From Phascolarctobacterium sp. ET69 (GTDB lineage Bacteria; Bacillota; Negativicutes; Acidaminococcales; Acidaminococcaceae), in the NCBI RefSeq assembly GCF_023336935.1, contig NZ_JAMBLR010000005.1, forward strand, positions 1-64,000: 64,000 bases of DNA, in the 5' to 3' direction. The first letter of the stretch is position 1, and each line of letters starts with the position of its first letter. Shown piece by piece: positions 52,336 through 60,749 of the stretch. The notes below the pieces were generated by a model, which searched no databases, was not told the origin of the DNA, and worked only from the letters and a program-made list of their open reading frames with translations. The translations under genes and the position numbers were made by a program.

Positions 52336-54060
52336 TTAACGTATTTGCCGGTGATAGTGCGTGTGCAGGAGATTGTGTGCTTTTTCTCCAAGCGGTTTGC
52401 CCAGCCAAGTATCATAAAGTTCAATTATTTCAGGATTTTCGTGCGATTTTCGTAACTCATTGGCTCTGTCACAATCAAAGAGTCCCTTTCTGCGCAGTTT
52501 CCTGATTTCGGCATTAACCGGAACAGGCTGCCCGCCGCCGCCGATACATCCGCCCGGGCATGCCATTACTTCAATGAACTGATAATCGGCAGTGCCGTTT
52601 TTAACTCTTTCCAGCATTTCCATTGCCGATTTAAGAGTATGTACAACGGCAATTTTTATTTTTTTGCCGGCAATTTCAAGCTCCGCCTCGCGGGTATGTT
52701 CCATGCCGCGCACTTCTTCATAATCAACGTGCGGCAGGTTTTCACCGGCAAGCACATCGGCAACTGTTCTCAGCGCCGCTTCCATAACGCCGCCGGTTGT
52801 GCCGAAAATTACGCCCGCGCCGCTGCCCGTGCCAAGCGGAGAATCAAAGTTTTCTTCCGGCAGGTTTTTAAAATCAATGCCTGCTTCGCGTATCATGCGC
52901 CCAAGTTCGCGCGTGGTAATTACTATATCAACGTCGCGGTAACCGGAATCGCACATTTCAGGCCTTGCGGCTTCCGCCTTTTTGGCCGTGCACGGCATAA
53001 CAGATACACTGACTATTTTGGCAGGGTCAATGCCGGCTTTTTCCGGATAATAGGTTTTGGCGATTGCACCGAACATCTGCTGCGGCGATTTGGCCGTGGA
53101 AAGATGGTCCAAGAGCTCAGGATATTTCAGTTCAATCATATTAACCCAGCCCGGGCTGCACGAAGTAATCATTGGCAGCAGCCCGCCGTTTTGCAGGCGG
53201 TCTAAAAATTCATAACCTTCTTCCATAATGGTAAGGTCGGCAGAAAAATCAGTATCAAAAACTTTATCAAAACCCAGATGGCGCAGTGCTGCAACCATTT
53301 TGCCTGTTACAATGCTGCCGGGTTCCATGCCCAGTTCTTCGCCAATGGCAACGCGCACGGAAGGAGCAGTCTGCACAATAACGATTTTATCGGGGTCGTT
53401 AATGGCGTCCCAAACTTTCTCGGTGTCGTCGCGTTCAACAATGGCGCCGGTCGGGCAAACGCTGGCGCACTGGCCGCAGTAGCTGCACGCCACATTGCCG
53501 AGGTCCTGTTCAAACGCAGTTGAAACGATGGTATCAAACCCGCGGTTGGCAAAGCTGTAAACATTCATGCCCTGCACATCGCGGCAAACGCGTATACAGC
53601 GCCCGCAGAGAATACATTTTTCCTGGTCGCGCACAAGGCAGGGGTTGCTGCCGTCAATGGTATGGGCTTTGCGTGCGCCGCCTTCAAAGCGGATTTTGCG
53701 CAGGCCAAGGTCTGCGGCAATTTTTTGCAGTTCGCAGTCCCCGCTTTTCTGGCAGGACAGGCAGTCTTTGGGGTGGTTCGCCAAAAGCAGTTCAACAACC
53801 ATTTTGCGCGCTGCCCTTACTTTAGGCGTGTTGGTTTTAACTACCATGCCTTCCGCTACCGGATATACGCAGGAAGCGACAAGGCTTCTTGCCCCGCTTG
53901 CTTCCACCACGCACAGGCGGCAGGCGCCTTCCGGCGCAAGCTCCGGATGGTAGCACAGAGTTGGTATATAAATTCCGGCACTGCGTGCCGCTTCCAAAAT
54001 TGTTGCATTTTTAGGGGCCTGTACAGTTTGCCCATTAATTGTTAAGGTAACCATTTCCAT
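52336..54060 (-). CDS. hydA: [FeFe]-hydrogenase catalytic subunit (NADH-linked, HydA-type)
   Basis: 574 residues. From the N-terminus: a [2Fe-2S] domain (Cys near 36-65), a His/Cys3 cluster domain (HPKDCLSCQKSGDC near 95), two [4Fe-4S] motifs (CILCGRCIRVC, CSYCGQCASVC, about 145-200), and the H-cluster domain with L1 TSCSPGW (~298), L2 MPCTAKK (~355) and L3 CPGGCIGGG (~498). It makes or uses H2. With the NuoF- and NuoE-like partners upstream it should form an electron-bifurcating HydABC complex using NADH and ferredoxin. The maturases HydE, HydF and HydG are not in this window. Confidence 0.96.
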   Translation of the reverse strand: MEMVTLTINGQTVQAPKNATILEAARSAGIYIPTLCYHPELAPEGACRLCVVEASGARSLVASCVYPVAEGMVVKTNTPKVRAARKMVVELLLANHPKDCLSCQKSGDCELQKIAADLGLRKIRFEGGARKAHTIDGSNPCLVRDQEKCILCGRCIRVCRDVQGMNVYSFANRGFDTIVSTAFEQDLGNVACSYCGQCASVCPTGAIVERDDTEKVWDAINDPDKIVIVQTAPSVRVAIGEELGMEPGSIVTGKMVAALRHLGFDKVFDTDFSADLTIMEEGYEFLDRLQNGGLLPMITSCSPGWVNMIELKYPELLDHLSTAKSPQQMFGAIAKTYYPEKAGIDPAKIVSVSVMPCTAKKAEAARPEMCDSGYRDVDIVITTRELGRMIREAGIDFKNLPEENFDSPLGTGSGAGVIFGTTGGVMEAALRTVADVLAGENLPHVDYEEVRGMEHTREAELEIAGKKIKIAVVHTLKSAMEMLERVKNGTADYQFIEVMACPGGCIGGGGQPVPVNAEIRKLRRKGLFDCDRANELRKSHENPEIIELYDTWLGKPLGEKAHNLLHTHYHRQIR

Positions 54061-54072
54061 TGTTCTGCCCCC

Positions 54073-55863
54073 TTATCCCTTAACTATTGCCTTAAACGGG
54101 CAGGCTGCCATGCAGGCGCCGCATTTAATGCATTTAGTGGTATCAATAACGTGCTGGCTGCGCGGCTGGCCGCTGATGGCCTGAACCGGGCATTGGCGCG
54201 CGCAGAGGCCGCAGCCTTTGCATTTATCCGTAATCTGATAGTTGGCAAGTTTTTCACATACTCCTGCCGGACAGCGTTTTTCTTTAATATGTGCTTCGTA
54301 TTCGTCGCGGAAATATTTAAGCGTACTGAGTACGGGGTTAGGCGCTGTCTGCCCAAGGCCGCAGAGTGCAGTTTCTTTAATATTGCCGGCCAGTTCCTCC
54401 AAAAGTTCAATATCGCCTTCGCGCCCCTGCCCTTCCGTAATGCGGGTTAAAATTTCCAGCATACGTTTGGTGCCTTCGCGGCAGGGTGTGCATTTGCCGC
54501 AGGATTCGGACTGCGTAAAGTTAAGGAAGAATTTGGCAACATCAACCATGCAGGTATCTTCGTCCATAACTACAAGGCCGCCGCTGCCCATCATTGCGCC
54601 GACGGAAATCAGCGAATCGTAATCAACGGAAAGGTCGAGCATGGATTCCGGCAGGCAGCCGCCGGACGGGCCGCCAATCTGTACGGCTTTGAATTTTTTG
54701 CCATTGGTAATGCCGCCGCCGATATCAAAAATAATCTCGCGCATGGTAATGCCCATCGGCACTTCGGCAAGGCCTGTGTTGTTGATTTTGCCGGTAAGGG
54801 CAAATACTTTGGTGCCTTTGGATTTTTCCGTGCCGAAGCCGCAGTACCAATCTGCGCCGTTGGTAATAATGGAAGCTACGTTTGCGAAAGTTTCTACGTT
54901 GTTAATATTGGTAGGCTTGCCCCACAGGCCCGATACTGCCGGGAACGGCGGGCGCGGGCGCGGCATGCCGCGGCGTCCTTCGATAGATGCCATAAGCGCG
55001 GTTTCTTCGCCGCATACAAAGGCACCGGCGCCTTCTTTTATATGAATTTTAAAACTGAATTTGCTGCCGAAAATACTCTTGCCCAAAAGGCCCATTTGTT
55101 CGGCCTGGTCAATAGCTATGCGCAGGCGCTTGATAGCCAGCGGATATTCCGCACGCACATAAATATAGCCTTCGTCGGCACCGATGGCATAACCGCAGAT
55201 TGCCATACCTTCAAGCACTTTATGCGGGTCGCCTTCAAGCACGCTGCGGTCCATAAAAGCACCGGGGTCGCCCTCGTCGGCGTTACAGATAACATATTTT
55301 TTATCGTTTACGGAATTAGCGGCAAACTGCCATTTCATACCGGTGGGGAAACCGCCGCCGCCGCGTCCGCGCAGGCCGGATTTTTTAACTTCGTCAATAA
55401 CCTCCTGCGGAGTCATGGTGGTAACGGCTTTGGCAAGCGCCTCATAGCCGCCTACCGCAATATATTCTTCTATCTGTTCCGGGTTAATGGCGCCGCAGTG
55501 TTCAAGCACCAGGCGTTTTTGCTTTTTATAAAAATTAATTTCCGAATAGAAAGGAATCTGTTCATGCGTAAGCGGTTCGTGGTATAAAAGACGCTCAACA
55601 ATGCGCCCTTTAAACAAATGGCTTTCTACAATTTCTTCCACATCTTCCGGTTTTACGCGGCAGTAAAAAGTACCTTCCGGGTAAATAATTACCAGCGGGC
55701 CATGCTCGCAAAAGCCGTGGCAGCCGGTTTCTACAATCATAACCTCGTCGCTCAGCCCTTTTTGTTCAAGCTGTTTGGCAAACTCCAGCTGCACTTCTTT
55801 GCTGCCCGCAGATTTACAGCCGGTACCGCCGCAGACAAGGACATGTGCTCTTATATGCTGCAT
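54073..55863 (-). CDS. hydB: NuoF-like subunit of the bifurcating hydrogenase
   Basis: 596 residues. An N-terminal thioredoxin-like [2Fe-2S] domain (VLVCGGTGCKSAGS) is followed by the NADH/FMN domain (SGLRGRGGGGFPTGMKW, ICNADEGDPGAFMDR), a SLBB region, the [4Fe-4S] motif ESCGKCTPCREG and two C-terminal ferredoxin-type clusters (CKGCGLCARQCP, CIKCGACMAACP). This layout is that of HydB in Thermotoga and Moorella. It takes electrons from NADH and passes them to HydA. Gap of 12 bases to hydA. Confidence 0.95.
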   Translation of the reverse strand: MQHIRAHVLVCGGTGCKSAGSKEVQLEFAKQLEQKGLSDEVMIVETGCHGFCEHGPLVIIYPEGTFYCRVKPEDVEEIVESHLFKGRIVERLLYHEPLTHEQIPFYSEINFYKKQKRLVLEHCGAINPEQIEEYIAVGGYEALAKAVTTMTPQEVIDEVKKSGLRGRGGGGFPTGMKWQFAANSVNDKKYVICNADEGDPGAFMDRSVLEGDPHKVLEGMAICGYAIGADEGYIYVRAEYPLAIKRLRIAIDQAEQMGLLGKSIFGSKFSFKIHIKEGAGAFVCGEETALMASIEGRRGMPRPRPPFPAVSGLWGKPTNINNVETFANVASIITNGADWYCGFGTEKSKGTKVFALTGKINNTGLAEVPMGITMREIIFDIGGGITNGKKFKAVQIGGPSGGCLPESMLDLSVDYDSLISVGAMMGSGGLVVMDEDTCMVDVAKFFLNFTQSESCGKCTPCREGTKRMLEILTRITEGQGREGDIELLEELAGNIKETALCGLGQTAPNPVLSTLKYFRDEYEAHIKEKRCPAGVCEKLANYQITDKCKGCGLCARQCPVQAISGQPRSQHVIDTTKCIKCGACMAACPFKAIVKG

Positions 55864-55881
55864 AAAAAACCCTCCCCGATT

Positions 55882-56250
55882 TTATTCCTGTTCTATCTTG
55901 CCTACAACAAGCTCCTGCACTACTCTGCCGTTAACTACGTGTTCGGCAATAATTTTTTTTACATCTGCCGGTTTTACTTTGCCGTAGGTAATGCGCGGTT
56001 CTCCGGGCCGCACAACATCCACCAGCACTTCTTTTTCGCACATGCCGATGCAGCCGGTCTGCTGCACCTGCACATCCGTCAGATGGCGTACAGCCAGTTC
56101 GTCAAGCACGGCTTTCATTACTTCGCGCGCACCGGCAGCAATGCCGCAGGTGCCCATGCCGATAATAATTTTGGTAGTGCTGTTCTGACGGACTTTAATA
56201 TCGTTTTTCAGCTTTTCCCTTAAAGCCTTCAAATCCTCCAAAGTTTTCAT
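55882..56250 (-). CDS. Thioredoxin-like [2Fe-2S] ferredoxin
   Basis: 122 residues from the ATG at 56250 (AGGAGGAATAAA). A longer frame to 56283 is unsupported. Cysteines occur as GMGTCGIAAGA and TGCIGMCEKE, giving the C-x(n)-C-x3-C arrangement of thioredoxin-like ferredoxins. The N-terminal ~30 residues are helical. Genes of this kind sit between nuoE- and nuoF-like genes in many clostridial hydrogenase operons. It probably relays electrons within the complex. Confidence 0.9.
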   Translation of the reverse strand: MKTLEDLKALREKLKNDIKVRQNSTTKIIIGMGTCGIAAGAREVMKAVLDELAVRHLTDVQVQQTGCIGMCEKEVLVDVVRPGEPRITYGKVKPADVKKIIAEHVVNGRVVQELVVGKIEQE

Positions 56251-56251
56251 T

Positions 56252-56806
56252 TTATTCCTCCTGCCCGGCATGCAGCGCGCCAAGCTGCTGCCTCAGATAT
56301 TCTTCAGTCCAGCGGTAAATTTCCGGATGCGCAAAATCGGTGTCTTGCCCCAAAACCTCACGCACTTGGCGAGTGTCAAAGCAAAAAGCGCCGTTTGCCG
56401 CTTTATAGTTAAAAACAAGGTTAAGCTCAGGCGCGCCTGCCAGCAAAACGGCAATGCTGCCTGCAATATCGCCCAAGGGCGGACGGTCAATGTTATCTGC
56501 CTTAAAAGCGGCTTTAACAACTGTGCCCTCTCCCGGCTGCGATTTAATATCAAAATAACCGCCGCACTGGCTTGTTACCATATCCATAAAAGGTATGCCC
56601 ATGCCTACTTTGCGTGTAAGGCGTGTAGTAACAAACGGGTCGCGCACTTTTTTAACCATTTCTTCCGTCATGCCGCGCCCGTCGTCACTGATGGAAAAAG
56701 TAAAATATCCGTTTTCGTTTTCATCAATGTCAATTTGCAGATTACGGGCACCGGCCTCAACCGAGTTTTGCGCCAAATCAAGTATATGCAGTGAAAGTTC
56801 TCTCAT
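56252..56806 (-). CDS. GHKL-type ATPase in the hydrogenase operon
   Basis: 184 residues. The histidine-kinase-like ATP-binding fold is complete: N box LDLAQNSVEAGA, G1 SDDGRGM, a lid with DPFVTT and G2 GMGIPFM. There is no dimerisation/His domain and no membrane segment, so it is not a classical sensor kinase. A ~60-residue C-terminal part is unassigned. It is conserved in the same position in other [FeFe]-hydrogenase operons. Regulation or assembly of the enzyme is possible. Confidence 0.88.
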   Translation of the reverse strand: MRELSLHILDLAQNSVEAGARNLQIDIDENENGYFTFSISDDGRGMTEEMVKKVRDPFVTTRLTRKVGMGIPFMDMVTSQCGGYFDIKSQPGEGTVVKAAFKADNIDRPPLGDIAGSIAVLLAGAPELNLVFNYKAANGAFCFDTRQVREVLGQDTDFAHPEIYRWTEEYLRQQLGALHAGQEE

Positions 56807-56808
56807 AA

Positions 56809-57306
56809 TTACTGGTATTTTGCCAAAATAGCCTTTAATTTATCCGGCGTCAGCCTGCCGTGGGTATCTTCGTTAACCTGCATAACAGGGGCCAGGCCGC
56901 ATGCGCCGATGCAGGCAACCGTTTCCAGCGTAAAGCGCAGGTCGTCAGTTGTATGGCCAGCTTTAATGTCAAGTTCTTTTTCCAGCGCCTGCAGAATAGT
57001 TTTACCGCCGCGTACGTGGCAGGCAGTGCCCTGGCATACGCGGATAATATTGCGCCCGCGCGGATTAAGATGGAACTGCGAATAAAAAGTTACAACGCCG
57101 TAAATCTGCGCAATGGGGGTGCCGGTTTGTGCGGCAACATATTCCAGCGCGTCTTTAGGCAGATAATTATACAAGGATTGTACTTCCTGTAAAATCGGAA
57201 TCAGTGCGCCCTTAACGCCTTCATATTTGGCAAGGATTGCGTCAATGCGGGTCTTTTCCGGATTTTCGCCGCCGCAGCAGCTGCATGTTCTCTCCACAAA
57301 GCTCAT
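56809..57306 (-). CDS. hydC: NuoE-like [2Fe-2S] subunit of the bifurcating hydrogenase
   Basis: 165 residues from the ATG at 57306 (AGGAG ten bases upstream). A start at 57381 lies inside the inverted repeat and is unlikely. Four cluster cysteines appear in CQGTACHVRGG and VACIGACGLAP. The N-terminal CSCCGGEN adds three more Cys, which is unusual for NuoE and may bind an extra cluster. It is the first gene of the hydCBA unit, behind its own promoter. Confidence 0.93.
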   Translation of the reverse strand: MSFVERTCSCCGGENPEKTRIDAILAKYEGVKGALIPILQEVQSLYNYLPKDALEYVAAQTGTPIAQIYGVVTFYSQFHLNPRGRNIIRVCQGTACHVRGGKTILQALEKELDIKAGHTTDDLRFTLETVACIGACGLAPVMQVNEDTHGRLTPDKLKAILAKYQ

Positions 57307-57349
57307 AGTACATTCTCTCCTTACTGTTAAATTTAAATGTACATATATT

Positions 57350-57378
57350 ACTATAACAAAACACCGGCTTATATGCAA
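57350..57378 (-). promoter_or_regulatory. Promoter of the hydrogenase operon
   Basis: On the minus strand TTGCAT (57373-57378), 17 bases, TATAGT (57350-57355) with an extended -10 TGT. Confidence 0.55.
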
Positions 57379-57409
57379 CACTAATTAACATGTATACTTT
57401 AATTAGTGT
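57378..57409. promoter_or_regulatory. 11-base inverted repeat at the hydrogenase promoter
   Basis: ACACTAATTAA and TTAATTAGTGT are perfect complements, ten bases apart, abutting the -35 element. It has the look of a dimeric regulator site. It has no T-tract and is too AT-rich for a good terminator. Confidence 0.55.
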
Positions 57410-57423
57410 ACACTATATCATTT

Positions 57424-58194
57424 TTAATAATCACGGTTCTCCAAAAAACAGCCCGGCTGCCAGCTGCGTCCGTCCTCTGCCGCAAGCGCAAGTTTCAGCT
57501 CTGCCACCGTTAAACTTTTAACCGTAATTAAATTTTTAGGGCCGTTAATAAAGCTGTCCATCATGTGTGCGTCGCTGTCGGTAACATAGTTTAAGCCGCC
57601 AAGCGCCAGTTTCAGCTTCTGTTCTTTTAATTCTCTAATGCCGGCAGGGCTTATTTCAGCCGCTGCCAGCCCCATATCCGAAGGCAGAAAGCCAAGCTGC
57701 ATCAAAAGGCTGTACGAGGGCCTGTCAACATGCGCAGCTATTGCCATGCCGCCCATGGCGTTTACTTTTTGTATAACTTCCGCAGCAGGCAGTTTTAAAG
57801 GCCCAAGCAGCATGCGTTCTTCTTCGGCTATAAAGTTATCGTCATCATCAACAATAAACTGCGCGCCAAAACGCTCTGCGTTGTTTTTAAGCCCGCTCAT
57901 ATTGGCATCAACTATTTTCTGCCACGCAGCCAGCTGCTCCAGCGTATCAAACAGCACAACTATGTGCGCTTCTTCGCGGCATTCAACTTCCATGCCCGGA
58001 AAAACCTTAACACCGTAGTTTTTGGCTGCTTCAACCGCCGCCGCGGCATTGGCAGAAGCATTATGGTCCGTAATGGCAACCGCATCTACGCCGTACTGCG
58101 CCGCCCGCATAACAATATGGTGCGGCGTCATTTCTATTTCCGCGCAGGGCGAAAGCAGGGTATGGATATGGAAATCAGCCAGTAAGGTTTTCAT
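57424..58194 (-). CDS. PHP domain phosphoesterase-like protein
   Basis: 256 residues. PHP metal-binding motifs: DFHIHTLLSPCAEIEMTP at the start, ITDHNA near 40, GMEVECREEAH, a central AAHVDRPS and YVTDSDAHMM near 220. The family hydrolyses phosphoesters with two or three metal ions. Its substrate here is unknown. It overlaps the DRTGG gene by four bases. PHP, DRTGG and hydrogenase-like genes travel together in several anaerobes. Confidence 0.9.
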   Translation of the reverse strand: MKTLLADFHIHTLLSPCAEIEMTPHHIVMRAAQYGVDAVAITDHNASANAAAAVEAAKNYGVKVFPGMEVECREEAHIVVLFDTLEQLAAWQKIVDANMSGLKNNAERFGAQFIVDDDDNFIAEEERMLLGPLKLPAAEVIQKVNAMGGMAIAAHVDRPSYSLLMQLGFLPSDMGLAAAEISPAGIRELKEQKLKLALGGLNYVTDSDAHMMDSFINGPKNLITVKSLTVAELKLALAAEDGRSWQPGCFLENRDY

Positions 58195-58535
58195 TTTCCG
58201 TTGGTAATGCCAAGGGCATAAAGCTGCCCGGCTACAACATAAGCAGGCAAATCAGTAACGGCAATGTTTATATTGTTGGCATCGGCTTTTTTCAGCGTTT
58301 CTTCTTCTACCGGAGCGCCGCCTGCCACAACCACAGCCGCAAGGCCTATTAAAGATGCCACTGCAGCCACGTTCTGATGCCCCTGCATTGTTATCCATAC
58401 CATGCCGGGTTCGGCCTGACCCATAACATTGCTTAAAAGGTCAGAAGCATAGCCGCCCGTAACCTCGCCCTGCATGTCACCGGTATGCGTTAAAAGCTGC
58501 AAATTCAAACTGTTAATTACTTCCTTTATCTGCAT
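58191..58535 (-). CDS. DRTGG domain protein, copy A
   Basis: 114 residues from the ATG at 58535 (GGAG 12 bases upstream). The DRTGG pattern is GEVTGGYASDLLSNVMGQAEPGMVWIT with VAVASLIGLAAVVVAGG. In other proteins this domain sits beside CBS or phosphotransacetylase domains and is thought to bind ligands or regulate. Its start lies 22 bases inside the end of the preceding gene. Confidence 0.88.
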   Translation of the reverse strand: MQIKEVINSLNLQLLTHTGDMQGEVTGGYASDLLSNVMGQAEPGMVWITMQGHQNVAAVASLIGLAAVVVAGGAPVEEETLKKADANNINIAVTDLPAYVVAGQLYALGITNGK

Positions 58536-59892
58536 TGTTTTCTTCTCCGTTATCGTTAAAATCGTTATTGTCAATAGGTATCTGCCGTGCAAGTTCCAGC
58601 ATGCCGTGCGCAAGCTTTTTAACGCTGGCACGCAGTTTAAAAATGCAGTCTATTTCCGTTGCCTTACCCTGAACAATATCTTCCGCAAGGCACTGGCAGT
58701 TTGGCGCGCCGCACGCGCCGCAGTCCAGCCCCGGCAGGGAATTGAGCACTTCTTCCATTTGTTCAAACTTCTTCATAGCTTCCAAAATATCGTCGTCAAG
58801 CTGCATCATCGGGCGCGGCACCAGTTTTTTTACATAAGCGCCGGATTTTGGGAAACCCTCGCAGACCATGCTCTGCTTCATTGCCTCCACCCTGTCTGCC
58901 GGTTCGTGTTCACGCATCCGCGCAAGGCGCAGCTTAAGGTTCTTTTCCGCCACAAATTTATTTTCAGCCGTCAGCGGGCCGCCGATACAGCCGCCACTGC
59001 ATGCGCTGCATTCAACATAATCAACGTCCGGCATTTTATTCATGGAAATCTGCTCCAGCACGTCATACACGTTTTCTATGCCATGCACCGCCAGACCTTT
59101 TTCCACGCCTACGGCCGCAAGTTCGCCGCCGTAACAGCCCCAGCCCATGCCGTAGGAAGAAGCCGCGGTTATTTTTTTGCTTTCTTTAACGCTGCCGATA
59201 GAGCGCATCAGCCTGCCGTAAATTTCCGAAATGGCAATGCTGCCGCTGAGCTGTGTATGCACTACGTCTACCGACTGGCGGATATTGGCGTCTTTCGAAG
59301 GGCAGGGCGCCAGAAACCATACGCCAACCTGTGATTCTTCAAGCCCCAGCCGTTCCATAGCCTCTTTTTTTACATAAATTGCGGCAGCCTCCACAGGCGG
59401 AAGCACCGGCACTACCTGTTTGATAAGTTCCGGGAACTTAACCTGAATAAGGCGCAGCACCGCCGGGCAGGTGCAGGAAATTAAAGGCTTGCGCCCACCA
59501 TTGTAGTTTTTAATGTAGTCTGCAATTTCCAGGGAAATATATTCCGAAGCCACAGCAACGTCAAAAATTTCATCAAAGCCAAGGTTGCTTAAGCCCCCAC
59601 GTATTGTTTCCTCCGAAATATCGGCCGGAAACTGCGCGTACAGCGAAGGAGGAGGCAAAACGATATTATATTGGTATTTTTTTATTTCTTCCAGTTTGTC
59701 CGAATATGCTTCCACCGCGTGATACGCACAGCGGCGCATACATTCGCCGCAGTCTATGCAGCGCGCCGCTATAAGTTCGGCCTTGCCGTTGCGCACCCTG
59801 ATAGCATCGGTAGGGCACGCCTTAACGCAGGTTACGCAGCCTTTGCATTTGGAAGGCACAAAGCGGACGGAATGAATATAGCCTTCTGCCAA
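58513..59892 (-). CDS. [FeFe]-hydrogenase-like Fe-S protein with altered H-cluster motif
   Basis: 459 residues from a TTG at 59892, with AGAGGTG upstream. A GTG at 59901 would lie inside that site. Two N-terminal [4Fe-4S] motifs (CKGCVTCVKACP, CIDCGECMRRCA) are followed by a hydrogenase large-subunit domain. The first H-cluster motif reads ISCTCPAVL instead of TSCCPGW-like, the second LAPCPSKDA and the third CSACSGGCIGG. A C-terminal Fe4S domain (LDCGACGAPNCQC...C) completes it. It lacks a PAS domain. It may be a sensory or electron-transfer relative rather than a standard H2 producer. Confidence 0.85.
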   Translation of the reverse strand: MAEGYIHSVRFVPSKCKGCVTCVKACPTDAIRVRNGKAELIAARCIDCGECMRRCAYHAVEAYSDKLEEIKKYQYNIVLPPPSLYAQFPADISEETIRGGLSNLGFDEIFDVAVASEYISLEIADYIKNYNGGRKPLISCTCPAVLRLIQVKFPELIKQVVPVLPPVEAAAIYVKKEAMERLGLEESQVGVWFLAPCPSKDANIRQSVDVVHTQLSGSIAISEIYGRLMRSIGSVKESKKITAASSYGMGWGCYGGELAAVGVEKGLAVHGIENVYDVLEQISMNKMPDVDYVECSACSGGCIGGPLTAENKFVAEKNLKLRLARMREHEPADRVEAMKQSMVCEGFPKSGAYVKKLVPRPMMQLDDDILEAMKKFEQMEEVLNSLPGLDCGACGAPNCQCLAEDIVQGKATEIDCIFKLRASVKKLAHGMLELARQIPIDNNDFNDNGEENNADKGSN

Positions 59893-59906
59893 TGGGCTCA
59901 CCTCTT

Positions 59907-60350
59907 TTACAAGTCTTCGCTGATATGCTTAAACTCCATTGTGATGGAGGTTCCTTCTCCTATTTTAGATTGTATGTCAAATTTATCACTGCATTTCATC
60001 ATGTTGGGCAGGCCCATACCGGCGCCAAACCCCATCTGGCGGATATAATCCGGCGCTGTCGACCAGCCCTCCTGCATGGCAAGCTTAATATCCGGTATGC
60101 CGGGGCCGTGGTCGGTAATGTTTATTACGGTATGGTCCTGAAAAATTTCCGCAGCAACCTTGCCGCCGCCGGCGTGAATAAGCACGTTCATTTCCGCCTC
60201 ATAAGTACCGATGGCTATGCGGCGCACAATATCTGCCGGTATGCCTATTTTTTGCAGCATGCGCTTAATGCCGCTCGAGGCTTCCCCGGCACGGTCAAAA
60301 TCGCCGCCAGCTACGTCATAGCTTATTTTTACAGATTTAGCCTCCGTCAT
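59907..60350 (-). CDS. Anti-sigma-factor-like ATP-binding protein (SpoIIAB/RsbW type)
   Basis: 147 residues from the ATG at 60350, which overlaps the previous stop (ATGA). GHKL ATPase fold: a GTYEAEMNVLIHAGGG N-box equivalent, ITDHGPGIPD G1 and GFGAGMGLPNM G2. Such proteins often inhibit sigma factors or act as serine kinases. In this cluster it lies between a DRTGG gene and the hydrogenase-like gene. An H2- or redox-responsive switch is conceivable. Confidence 0.88.
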   Translation of the reverse strand: MTEAKSVKISYDVAGGDFDRAGEASSGIKRMLQKIGIPADIVRRIAIGTYEAEMNVLIHAGGGKVAAEIFQDHTVINITDHGPGIPDIKLAMQEGWSTAPDYIRQMGFGAGMGLPNMMKCSDKFDIQSKIGEGTSITMEFKHISEDL

Positions 60351-60715
60351 AACCCGCAGCCCCCTTTTTCCTGCGAACATCCGCGCAGCCCGGCCACATA
60401 TAACAGCCCGCAGGCTTCAAACAGAGTGCAGTTTGTTGAAAGCACCGGCATCTGCGCTTCACGCGCAAAGTCCAGAAAATCCGGCCCGGGCAGCTTGCCG
60501 CGTACTATAATAATGCCGCACAAATCGGTAATACCCGCCGTACGGATAACCTGCATATTTGTAAGGCCTGTACACAAAAGGGTATTGCATTTGGTAAAAG
60601 CCAGCACATCACTCATAAGGTCGCTGCCGCAGCAGGTTTCAACGTGGCGTTCCATCAATTCTTCTCCCACAAGGATTTTTGCTTTTAAAACCCTCTGTAC
60701 ATCCTTTAAATTCAT
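60347..60715 (-). CDS. DRTGG domain protein, copy B
   Basis: 122 residues from the ATG at 60715 with GGAGGG upstream. The start of a longer frame (60784) lies within the ligase gene. It has the DRTGG fold (ETCCGSDLMSDVLAFTK, TLLCTGLTNMQVIRTAGITDLCGIIIVRG, quoted in part). Cys-rich ends (CGSD..., CSQEKGGCGL) could bind a metal or cluster. First gene of the regulatory/hydrogenase-like set. Confidence 0.87.
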   Translation of the reverse strand: MNLKDVQRVLKAKILVGEELMERHVETCCGSDLMSDVLAFTKCNTLLCTGLTNMQVIRTAGITDLCGIIIVRGKLPGPDFLDFAREAQMPVLSTNCTLFEACGLLYVAGLRGCSQEKGGCGL

Positions 60716-60749
60716 TTTTCCCTCCATAAAAATTAAAAATTTTCTGATT

